Source: Clostridia bacterium
GTDB lineage: Bacteria; Bacillota_A; Clostridia; Peptostreptococcales; JAAYPU01
Reading direction: 5' to 3'
Length of the DNA: 10,380 nucleotides
NCBI GenBank assembly: GCA_022360735.1
Contig: JAKSCF010000028.1
Span: forward strand, 1-10,380
The notes beneath the pieces were generated by a model that worked only from the letters and a program-made list of their open reading frames with translations, searched no databases and was not told where the DNA came from. Within the stretch, counting starts at the first letter, position 1. Each line of letters opens with the position of its first letter. Positions 1 through 6,311 of this stretch are shown here, one piece after another. The position numbers and the translations under genes are program-made.

Positions 1-726
1 TAAAACAGCAGGCTTAACTATTACATCGTTATGGGATGGATGAATGTAATCTAAATCAGGAACTAATTCACTGACTTTCTTCATCGACTCAAAGTACTCA
101 TTAAGATCAGAGTAGCCAAAAATGCCTCCATTGAAGTAAACAAACAGTGGTCCCAGGTAAAAGCTGTCGCCTGTAAATAGTATTCTATTCTCTTTATCTA
201 AAAGCATAATACTATCTTTAGAATGGCCTGGTGTATGTATTACCTCAATCTTTCGGTCACCTAAATCTATTATGTCACCGTTTTGGACTGGTTTTATATG
301 GCAAGGCCGTATGCAGTAGTTATTAAAATCAAAACCAGCGGGAGGATTTTTTGTAAACATACTTTTCTCTGCAAATCTTTTAAGATCATCCGCTGTATAA
401 CCATTCTTTAGGTTTTTAATAGACTCTGCATCATCGAATACTAACGCTTCATCAAATAGATGATTATTGCCGACATGATCAAAATGGACATGACTGTTGA
501 TGACTACAATCTTATTGGTTGCCAAGTCATCAACTATGTTTCTGATATTGTCAACTCCCATTCCCGTATCTAATAACAAAGACTTTTCTTGACCGACAAT
601 TAAGTATGAAATGACTTCTTCTTCATGATAGGGCTCACTAATTGCAAAAACATTGTTTGGCAGCCGATATACCTCAAACCACTCACTTGAAGTAGGAATT
701 TTTTCAAAAATATCTAAACTACACAT
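1..726 (-). CDS. MBL-fold metallo-hydrolase, partial (C-terminus beyond left edge)
   Basis: This is a metallo-beta-lactamase-fold hydrolase, probably cytoplasmic since no signal peptide is visible. I translated 242 codons from the ATG at 726 and the frame is still open at base 1, so the C-terminus is missing. The start is fixed by AAGGAGTG (733-740) about six bases upstream. The metal-site signature is complete as far as visible: HVHFDH at residues 79-84, His168 in HTPGHS, the bridging Asp187 in FTGDS, and His232 in HPSH. The family covers glyoxalase-II-like thioesterases, lactonases, phosphodiesterases and beta-lactamases. The substrate cannot be read from these motifs, and resistance should not be assumed. 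It is separated from the next minus-strand gene by a gene remnant and has its own candidate promoter and palindrome, so it is probably transcribed alone or leads an operon to the left. Confidence 0.9.
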   Translation of the reverse strand, partial: MCSLDIFEKIPTSSEWFEVYRLPNNVFAISEPYHEEEVISYLIVGQEKSLLLDTGMGVDNIRNIVDDLATNKIVVINSHVHFDHVGNNHLFDEALVFDDAESIKNLKNGYTADDLKRFAEKSMFTKNPPAGFDFNNYCIRPCHIKPVQNGDIIDLGDRKIEVIHTPGHSKDSIMLLDKENRILFTGDSFYLGPLFVYFNGGIFGYSDLNEYFESMKKVSELVPDLDYIHPSHNDVIVKPAVL

Positions 727-743
727 TATTATCACTCCTTTTA

Positions 744-765
744 AGGTAAAATTATTAATTTACCT
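744..765. promoter_or_regulatory. Palindrome in the leader of the MBL-fold gene (possible operator)
   Basis: AGGTAAA (744-750) and TTTACCT (759-765) form perfect 7-bp arms around an 8-bp AT-rich spacer. The element sits just upstream of the ribosome binding site and downstream of a candidate -10 box. That is where a dimeric repressor would block transcription. No regulator gene for it is visible nearby. It could also be a short 5'-UTR hairpin. Confidence 0.35.
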
Positions 766-794
766 ACAAGCATAGCTTTTTAACTATATCATCT

Positions 795-800
795 ATTATA
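795..800 (-). promoter_or_regulatory. Candidate -10 box for the MBL-fold gene
   Basis: A perfect TATAAT reads on the minus strand about 70 bp upstream of the start codon at 726. I see no good -35 box at the usual 16-18 bp spacing and no TG extension, so the call rests on the -10 hexamer and its position alone. Confidence 0.3.
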
Positions 801-816
801 TTACATAGGTTATCTT

Positions 817-1038
817 CTAAATCCTCCTATACCTCTGATTCTTACTTCTGGGCTGATTGGGCACAGTAATCTCAATAAAACCCAGCTTAGGGGCAGGCAA
901 TAAATAGTTCTTTCTAAAGTTAGGCATATGCTTTAATCTTACTCGGCTCATTAACTCTTTAGCAGATAATTCTTCATTACCTAAAACCTTTAACACCATC
1001 ATTACTTGATCGGTAACTTGTACGGCATCTTGGTCGGT
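817..1038 (-). pseudogene. Remnant of a winged-helix C-terminus (AlbA_2/ATP-binding or Fic-type protein)
   Basis: A minus-strand frame ends with TAG at 817-819. It reads a DQ-V repeat tail (TDQDAVQVTDQV, 1038-1003) followed by about 61 residues containing ELSAKELMSRVRLKH, NFRKNYLLPA and KLGFIE. This combination of a (T)DQV-rich linker and a small winged-helix domain is, from memory of these families, the usual C-terminal end of AlbA_2-domain putative ATP-binding regulators and of some Fic-domain proteins. Everything N-terminal is missing. Upstream, the frame runs straight into the 3' end of the neighbouring iron-sulfur gene, and there is no ribosome binding site before the ATG at 1002. The last residues normally seen in the family also appear cut short. 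I read it as the leftover of a deleted or truncated gene. Expression as a small protein is possible but unsupported. Confidence 0.6.
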
Positions 1039-1051
1039 TTGGGCGTTATCC

Positions 1052-1966
1052 TTAGCTCTTATTGTTTTCTATGAGTAAGCTTAAATTTCTAGGTAAAACA
1101 TCATAATATTCAGTAAGTCCTAATTGATAAATCTTTTTTTGGGTTTCCTGATCAAGGTTTTCATAGGGCTCTCTATGTAAAATTTTCTCTGTTTCTACTT
1201 CATCAAAAGACATATTAAATTCTATAAAATCTTTATTTTTTCTATTATAAGGACAAATAATTTGACATTTCATACAACCAACAATTGAATTATGCCATTG
1301 AGGGTTTACCCATTTTGGTATTTGATCTGCCGTTTCGTTAAAATAGGTAAGACAATTTTGAGCGTGAATTAAATATCTGTTTTTATCAATGGCTTTTGTG
1401 GGGCAGTTTTCAGCACATAAACTACAGTTTTTACAGTTTTTCAATTGTGATAATCCGGTCCATTGGCTATTATTTATTTCCAGATCTGTGACAAAACCTG
1501 TCAGCCTCAGAAAACTTCCTGAACTCCTCATATAGCATAGATTATTTCTACCAATCCTACATAAACCACTCATAGCAGCCAGATATTTTAAAGGTAATCT
1601 TACTGGGTTTATTGAAATACACTTTTCTGATAAAACCTCTTTAAACAAATTAGAAACTTTTTCTTCCAAAGCCGGATAAGCGTATTGAGGAGGCAGAACA
1701 ACAACAATATCTTTCTGATTACTTGTAAACGTTATCTTACTTGGGTAATGGGGCATAGCAACAATAAATACCGACTTACTACTTTTGGGAATATTTTGAG
1801 AATCAAAGTTAAAGCCTAATGCGTTTTTATAGAAAGATTCATCAATAAGTCCATTTTCAGGTAAACTCTTAAACTCCTCTTCGGCTGTTTGCAAATGGTC
1901 GATACTAAAAACACTAAATTTGTATCCTGCTTGATCTAAAGATTTCGTTAATCTTTCCAATATCAT
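1052..1966 (-). CDS. Double-[4Fe-4S] cluster protein, epoxyqueuosine reductase (QueG)-like
   Basis: Predicted cytoplasmic redox protein of 304 residues. It carries eight cysteines arranged as in QueG-type proteins: C178, C181, C184 and C188 (CKNCSLCAENCP), C205, then C231, C234 and C238 (CMKCQIICP). This pattern fits two [4Fe-4S] clusters. The segment LPLKYLAAMSGLCRIGRNN (residues 124-142) matches the conserved region ahead of the clusters. True QueG reduces epoxyqueuosine in tRNA using cobalamin and is near 380 residues with a HEAT-like C-terminus. This protein is shorter, so it may be a paralogue with another substrate. The frame can be extended to a GTG at 2014, but that codon has no ribosome binding site. 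AAGAAAGGG (1976-1984) is nine bases from the ATG at 1966, and MILERL is a natural family start. A promoter at 2038-2066 precedes it. No other queuosine genes are visible nearby. Confidence 0.82.
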   Translation of the reverse strand: MILERLTKSLDQAGYKFSVFSIDHLQTAEEEFKSLPENGLIDESFYKNALGFNFDSQNIPKSSKSVFIVAMPHYPSKITFTSNQKDIVVVLPPQYAYPALEEKVSNLFKEVLSEKCISINPVRLPLKYLAAMSGLCRIGRNNLCYMRSSGSFLRLTGFVTDLEINNSQWTGLSQLKNCKNCSLCAENCPTKAIDKNRYLIHAQNCLTYFNETADQIPKWVNPQWHNSIVGCMKCQIICPYNRKNKDFIEFNMSFDEVETEKILHREPYENLDQETQKKIYQLGLTEYYDVLPRNLSLLIENNKS

Positions 1967-2037
1967 TTTCAGCATCCCTTTCTTTAACTTAAATATTTCC
2001 TTGTAAAAACCCACTCAAATATTTCAAGTATATGGTA

Positions 2038-2066
2038 ATAATACTATTTATAATTATAACCGTCAA
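2038..2066 (-). promoter_or_regulatory. Promoter for the QueG-like gene
   Basis: On the minus strand, TTGACG (2061-2066) and TATTAT (2038-2043) are separated by exactly 17 bp. Each hexamer matches the sigma-A consensus at five of six positions. Transcription would begin near 2031, about 65 bases before the preferred ATG at 1966. That leaves only about 17 bases before the alternative GTG at 2014, which supports the downstream start. Confidence 0.6.
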
Positions 2067-2129
2067 TATACAAATAATAGGTTAGTATTAAGAATCTCAT
2101 AATATTTTCTTCGTGAATAAAGGATTTAG

Positions 2130-2150
2130 ACCTGGTCAACTAGACCAGGT
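2130..2150. other. Perfect 8-bp inverted repeat (operator or hairpin)
   Basis: ACCTGGTC (2130-2137) and GACCAGGT (2143-2150) form perfect arms around the five bases AACTA. The element lies between the 3' end of the thioesterase gene and the promoter of the QueG-like gene. No U-tract follows on either strand, so it is a poor intrinsic terminator. The TGGTC...GACCA half-sites resemble those bound by some GntR-family repressors, but the spacing is wider. A transcript-end hairpin for the thioesterase operon remains possible. Confidence 0.5.
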
Positions 2151-2233
2151 TGCCAAGGAAATCTTTAAAAATCAATGAATATTTCTTGAAGTAGTTGATA
2201 CGGATATAAAAATGAGCTGCCTAGTGGTGGATG

Positions 2234-2644
2234 TTAGATTAGCTTTTCAAAAACTTCAGCCATTTTAGGTTTTACCTTAAATAACCTGATAGGCTTTTTT
2301 TCTTTATTTAAAAAGCAATGCTTTGATACGCCTTTGGCATAGATAATCTTACCAGTTTTATCTTTAACGGTGTATTTCATTGCTAAACGTGCACCAGTAT
2401 AGGCTTCAATACTAACATAAATTACTACATCGTCATCAAATCTAACCATCGAAAGATAATCACAAGAAACATTAAGAACAGGGATAAGCACCCCATCTTC
2501 TTCCATTTTACTATAGGGTAGTCCAATATCATTGAGATATGCAATTCTAGCCTCTTCAAACCATTTTATGTAGTTGGAATGGTGAATTATGCCCATTTGA
2601 TCTGTTTCGTGGTAGTGCGCTTTGCGAGTATAAGTATAAGTCAT
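2234..2644 (-). CDS. Acyl-CoA thioesterase, YbgC/FadM hot-dog family
   Basis: A complete 136-residue single-domain hot-dog protein of the 4-hydroxybenzoyl-CoA/YbgC/FadM thioesterase type, a length usual for the family. The signature near the N-terminus is clear: YHETDQMGIIHHSNY at residues 11-25, followed by WFEEAR. Asp15 sits at the catalytic aspartate position, and His22 and Tyr25 are also conserved. Members hydrolyse acyl-CoA or acyl-ACP thioesters in the cytoplasm; chain length and acyl type cannot be deduced here. The start is fixed by GAGGAGG (2653-2659) about eight bases upstream of the ATG. The gene lies 31 bp downstream of a terpenoid-cyclase-fold gene on the same strand, so the two are probably co-transcribed. 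No classical terminator follows it. Confidence 0.87.
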   Translation of the reverse strand: MTYTYTRKAHYHETDQMGIIHHSNYIKWFEEARIAYLNDIGLPYSKMEEDGVLIPVLNVSCDYLSMVRFDDDVVIYVSIEAYTGARLAMKYTVKDKTGKIIYAKGVSKHCFLNKEKKPIRLFKVKPKMAEVFEKLI

Positions 2645-2675
2645 TAAATATTCCTCCTCTTAATATACTAGTTTG

Positions 2676-3539
2676 CTAAATACCATAGTAATCAATGATC
2701 TCTTTTGCTCTTCTTGTTACAAGTTTATTTCCATATTTTCTTTTAGTAATAGGAACGATTAAGTCTTTAATAGCACGCTCTAATTCCCAAGTAGCATCAG
2801 GCTTCTTTTTACTAATAAGCAAGTCTAACGCTCTATCCATATGTACAGACTTAACTTCTTCTCTTTTCAAGAGCCATAAAACCTCTAGAAAATCACTTTT
2901 ATACATATTCGGAAAGGTTAATTTACTCATGTAATTGTTGAGGAATTCTAACCTGTTATGGGAACTAAAACACACCTCATGGAGCAGAATAAAATCAATA
3001 CACTTCTTAATCAATATTAGTATCTTATCAGACCGTTTATCCTTTGGAATAAAAGATAACCCCTTGAGCAATTTAACTACTCCCCAGTAACAAGTATGTT
3101 TACCATAGCAACTCCTATTTCTGAAGTAAGGATATTCTTTTGGAGTCTTAAAGTCTCCATCATCGAATCTTTGATATTCTGAAAAAAAGTCCACTACCCT
3201 CTGAATGTACGTATCATCATGGTATTTAAAATAGGAAAGCAAATATATCATATTTCCGTTTAGGCAGGGTATTGGGAAATGACTCTTTCCAATTGTAAAA
3301 ATACCATGCTCGTTATCCCAAAAATGTTCAGTTATTGTCTTTAAAGGCTTGATTAATCTCTCATTATTTGCAGCGGTTTTAATGTCTGCTAAAAGAACAA
3401 GCGTCCACAAGGTAGATTTGTAATTGGGCACATAATAATTAAGATCCGGGTAATACTTGTCCCCTTCTTTTAATACATTCCAGCACCCATCTGAATCTTG
3501 CAATTCCATTATATTGGATGTTATTAATTTCTCTATCAC
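2676..3539 (-). CDS. Terpenoid-cyclase/prenyltransferase-fold protein of unknown function
   Basis: A 287-residue protein resembling a group of uncharacterised bacterial and archaeal proteins with an alpha/alpha-barrel, prenyltransferase-like fold. Some relatives carry the misleading name nitrogen fixation protein NifH, but this is not nitrogenase reductase and has no P-loop. Recognisable features are a QxxDGxW-type repeat motif near the N-terminus (residues 14-20, QDSDGCW), PCLNGN at 91-96, RFDDGDF at 124-130 and SCYGKHTCYWG at 143-153. A weaker QW-like segment occurs near residue 248 (DATWELERA). The Asp-rich and Cys/His motifs could bind metal or form an active site, but that is speculation. 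Translation starts at GTG (3539-3537), chosen because GGAGGTGAT (3545-3553) lies directly upstream. There is no signal peptide. It probably leads a two-gene operon with the thioesterase, which hints at lipid or isoprenoid chemistry. Confidence 0.68.
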   Translation of the reverse strand: MIEKLITSNIMELQDSDGCWNVLKEGDKYYPDLNYYVPNYKSTLWTLVLLADIKTAANNERLIKPLKTITEHFWDNEHGIFTIGKSHFPIPCLNGNMIYLLSYFKYHDDTYIQRVVDFFSEYQRFDDGDFKTPKEYPYFRNRSCYGKHTCYWGVVKLLKGLSFIPKDKRSDKILILIKKCIDFILLHEVCFSSHNRLEFLNNYMSKLTFPNMYKSDFLEVLWLLKREEVKSVHMDRALDLLISKKKPDATWELERAIKDLIVPITKRKYGNKLVTRRAKEIIDYYGI

Positions 3540-3588
3540 TTACCATCACCTCCAGCTTGCTTATGTAATTCGTATACCCTCTGCGATT

Positions 3589-3594
3589 ATTATA
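3589..3594 (-). promoter_or_regulatory. Candidate -10 box for the cyclase-fold/thioesterase operon
   Basis: A perfect TATAAT reads on the minus strand about 50 bp upstream of the GTG start. The best -35 candidate, TTAGCA (3614-3619), is weak and sits 19 bp away. The rest of 3540-3680 shows no coding sequence. Confidence 0.4.
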
Positions 3595-3680
3595 CTATCA
3601 AAAGGTTCATTTTTGCTAACTTACTAAACGACTCATTATGCCGTAGCTCACAGATTTGAGCCTAGAACAAGAAGTAGCAT

Positions 3681-3726
3681 AAAAACTCGTAAAGATATAT
3701 GAGCGAATACATCTTGACGAGTTTTT
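3681..3726 (-). terminator. Intrinsic terminator after the dikinase-like gene (possibly bidirectional)
   Basis: AAAAACTCGT (3681-3690) pairs perfectly with ACGAGTTTTT (3717-3726). After one mismatch the stem extends with AAGAT (3692-3696) and ATCTT (3711-3715), leaving a 14-base loop. Read on the minus strand, the hairpin ends in TTTTT about 65 bp beyond the stop codon at 3790. The symmetric A and T tracts mean it could also stop plus-strand transcription. Confidence 0.8.
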
Positions 3727-3789
3727 CTGTGTATGTCACAGTAATAGGCTTAATTATGGGAAAGTCAGTGGGACTAAGGCTGAAACCAA

Positions 3790-6207
3790 TCACTCAGATT
3801 TCCTGCTGATAATCTCAACAACTCCAGTTGCTCCATCCATGCAAACAACATCACCATCTTTTAGCACCTTCAGAGCATTGGTTACTCCTGCTATTCCAGG
3901 TAAACCAAATTCTCTGGCTACAATTGCGCCATGGGAGATCGGTCCACCACTTTCCATAATCAATCCTTTAGCCATAGGAAACAAAGGTGTCCAGCTGGGA
4001 TCGGTATTATGGGTTACAATAATATCACCATCTTGAAGCAACTGGGTATTGGGCTTATCCATAATTCTTACAGTACCAGTCACCTTGCCAGCTGATATTG
4101 GTACCCCTTTCAAACCATCACTATCTTGCTGATCCAGGGTTGGATAGACATAGGTTTCGCCATTACTTAAGATAATTCTGGGTATTACAGTATAACTTAA
4201 TTGACGCTTATAAGTTTCTTTTCTTTCTTCTACAAGCGCTATTAAATCGAGCTTATTATAAGCTAATATATCATCTCCATACAAAAAGGCAATATCTTCG
4301 GGTGTATGCAAATGCCCTTTTGCTACTAGGTCTTTACCAACCTCAATGAACATCGCTCTCAACAGAGCAAATGCTTTTACCGAAATAAACTTAGGCTGCT
4401 CTCTTAATCCAGATAGTGTTCGGAAGTTTTTCAGGTCAAAAACAATCTTTTCTGCTTTTTTAACACCATGATCATTGGCTACCTTATTGTAGATGGTATC
4501 TATCAGCTTCTTGGCATCTCTTCTATACCCATAAATAGCCTCTAACTTTTCTGCAGGGCGTTCTTCACTGTATAGCTTGATTAACTCCAGGATATACGTC
4601 GGATCCTCATACCAACGTTTGATACCCATATCAATATCCAATACACTTCGGTGTCCGTATTTTTCAAGAAAATCAGCCAGCTGATCGGATGTTTCCAACT
4701 GATCAATTTTGCCAGTGGCTACGTCTGAAGCTATCTCCAACAGTGCAATGCCCATTTCCGTAGTGGGATTGTTGTAAACGGCTTTTTTGAGAATGCTATA
4801 GTCCAAATCCGGATACCTCTCAGACAACCATTTAATTTGCTGTTCAATAGCCTTTGATCCATAAGCAAGATACATAGCTTGTTTAAATCCTAAGCTCACC
4901 AGCTCTTCAGTTACATCCTCCATCAGATCGACTTTATCCTGATAAGTTCTGGCAGCTGCAATTCTAACCTTTAAATTATCAATATAATCATTGCCAAGAG
5001 CAAGGGCCTCTGCTAAGGCTTTATCGATATCTTTTTTACTGATCTTACCAACACTTCCTAATGACATTCCCCACTTGATGAGTCCAAAGGATAATCTGAA
5101 AGAGCCACCCTGCCTTATAAATATGTTACTGTATTTGCTGTATAACTGCCTCAGTAACTTTCCACCTTCTGGATCTTTAGCATTGAAGGTATTCAAGATA
5201 TTCTTACCAATCAGTTTTCGGCCCAGCACTTCGGTTAAATCATAATACATTCGACCATTAATGCTTTTGACCCATGCTGGTTTTCTAATTTTCCTCTTAA
5301 AGTTGTAAAAGATACTGGTGTAACCAGCAATCGTAGCTCGCCAGAAATCATATCCAAGTGGTGTAAAAGGCTCCTTCATTCCTTGAACCACTGTGTTGTA
5401 ACACAAATATAAATGGAGCTTATCATCAGTCAGGCAGTCTTCATCAATTGGGTATAAAGTGGTTATATCTCGACTCTGAAGAATGAATATCTCACTATCT
5501 CTAATGGTCCATTCTATATCTTGAGGACGTTTAAAGTACGATTCAATCTGATCTCCCAAATTCTTCAAAGCAAAAAGCATATCATCCCTCATAATGCTTT
5601 CCATACCACTTTTGTCTGTCAGTTCGATTTGATCTGTGATCACATAACGGTCTAACTTAGATGTACCATCAACAACTCCCTTACCTAAGCCTTTAGCTGC
5701 ATTCACGATGGTCTTTTTTCGGTTTCCTGTTATAGGATCAGCTGTAAACATGACCCCTGATGTCTCTCCTGTAATCATGGTCTGAACTATTAGTGCAATC
5801 TCATGTTGGTTAGCCACCTGCATTTTATCAGCATAGTCTGTTACATTTTCACTATCAGAGCTCTTGATACATACCTCAATCGCTTTTAGATATGCTTCAT
5901 AATCATTGATGCTTAGTACGGTATCATATTGACCTGCAAAGCTGGTACCTTCTGTATCTTCAGATATGGCTGAAGATCGGACAGCAATAGGGGTATGCCC
6001 CATTTGGTTATATAGCTCTTGCAATAAGGTTAAGTCTTCTTCAGCCAGCTGAAAACCATTGTTACGAATCTTATTGGTAAATGATTTACTGATTGCATAG
6101 CCTTTTGGTACATTAAAATCCTTCTGCATCAGTAAGCCAAGATTCACAGCTTTTGTGCCAAAGTTTTCTATGTCATTAACCGCTATCTCTTCCAATTTTC
6201 GAATCAT
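3790..6207 (-). CDS. PEP-synthase-like / rifampin phosphotransferase-like ATP dikinase
   Basis: An 805-residue protein with three regions. Residues 1-250 form an ATP-grasp, PEP/pyruvate-binding-type domain: Lys19 in GTKAVNLG, Arg77 in AVRSS, SFAGQYDT at 89-96, TSGVMFTADP at 149-158, Glu232 in QDIEW and Arg246 in QSRD. Residues 260-700 form a long helical middle domain. Residues 701-801 form the swivelling domain with the catalytic histidine His759 in GGPISHGAIVARE. The protein ends right there. True PEP synthase and pyruvate phosphate dikinase continue with a PEP-binding barrel, which is absent. The order ATP-grasp, acceptor domain, His domain is that of rifampin phosphotransferase, which makes AMP, phosphate and a phosphorylated acceptor from ATP and the drug. 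The acceptor here is unknown. AAGGAGG (6214-6220) precedes the ATG. A TetR-type gene is divergent, suggesting ligand-induced expression, and a terminator follows. Databases may label it PEP synthase. Confidence 0.85.
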   Translation of the reverse strand: MIRKLEEIAVNDIENFGTKAVNLGLLMQKDFNVPKGYAISKSFTNKIRNNGFQLAEEDLTLLQELYNQMGHTPIAVRSSAISEDTEGTSFAGQYDTVLSINDYEAYLKAIEVCIKSSDSENVTDYADKMQVANQHEIALIVQTMITGETSGVMFTADPITGNRKKTIVNAAKGLGKGVVDGTSKLDRYVITDQIELTDKSGMESIMRDDMLFALKNLGDQIESYFKRPQDIEWTIRDSEIFILQSRDITTLYPIDEDCLTDDKLHLYLCYNTVVQGMKEPFTPLGYDFWRATIAGYTSIFYNFKRKIRKPAWVKSINGRMYYDLTEVLGRKLIGKNILNTFNAKDPEGGKLLRQLYSKYSNIFIRQGGSFRLSFGLIKWGMSLGSVGKISKKDIDKALAEALALGNDYIDNLKVRIAAARTYQDKVDLMEDVTEELVSLGFKQAMYLAYGSKAIEQQIKWLSERYPDLDYSILKKAVYNNPTTEMGIALLEIASDVATGKIDQLETSDQLADFLEKYGHRSVLDIDMGIKRWYEDPTYILELIKLYSEERPAEKLEAIYGYRRDAKKLIDTIYNKVANDHGVKKAEKIVFDLKNFRTLSGLREQPKFISVKAFALLRAMFIEVGKDLVAKGHLHTPEDIAFLYGDDILAYNKLDLIALVEERKETYKRQLSYTVIPRIILSNGETYVYPTLDQQDSDGLKGVPISAGKVTGTVRIMDKPNTQLLQDGDIIVTHNTDPSWTPLFPMAKGLIMESGGPISHGAIVAREFGLPGIAGVTNALKVLKDGDVVCMDGATGVVEIISRKSE

Positions 6208-6221
6208 GATATACCTCCTTT

Positions 6222-6255
6222 ATGAAACACTTGTATCATATTTGCTTTCATGATA
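6222..6255. promoter_or_regulatory. Divergent promoter/operator region between dikinase-like gene and TetR gene
   Basis: Two interleaved inverted repeats lie here: TATCAT (6234-6239) with ATGATA (6250-6255), and ATGAAA (6222-6227) with TTTCAT (6246-6251). The first has 6-bp arms and a 10-bp spacer, giving a 22-bp site of a size typical for TetR dimers. For the plus-strand gene, TTGTAT (6231-6236) and TAATAT (6254-6259) could be -35 and -10 boxes 17 bp apart. TATGAT on the minus strand (6235-6240) is a candidate -10 for the dikinase-like gene. A repressor bound here would cover both promoters. The assignment is inferred from position and symmetry. Confidence 0.45.
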
Positions 6256-6311
6256 ATATAAAAACAATTAAAAATCAAGCAATCCAAAGAAGTGAGACAA
6301 GGAGGCAGCAT

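Noticed and set aside
1..726. Calling the MBL-fold protein a beta-lactamase
   Set aside because: The metal-binding motifs are shared by the whole superfamily, there is no export signal, and nothing specific to beta-lactamases is visible.
2695..2934. Plus-strand 79-residue open frame
   Set aside because: It is antisense to the well-supported cyclase-fold gene and has no ribosome binding site.
3646..3661. GCTCA/TGAGC inverted repeat
   Set aside because: The arms are only 5 bp with no T-tract or conserved context, so chance is a sufficient explanation.
3839..4036. Plus-strand 65-residue open frame, and a similar one at 4991-5245
   Set aside because: Both are antisense to the conserved dikinase-like gene and show no protein-like motifs.
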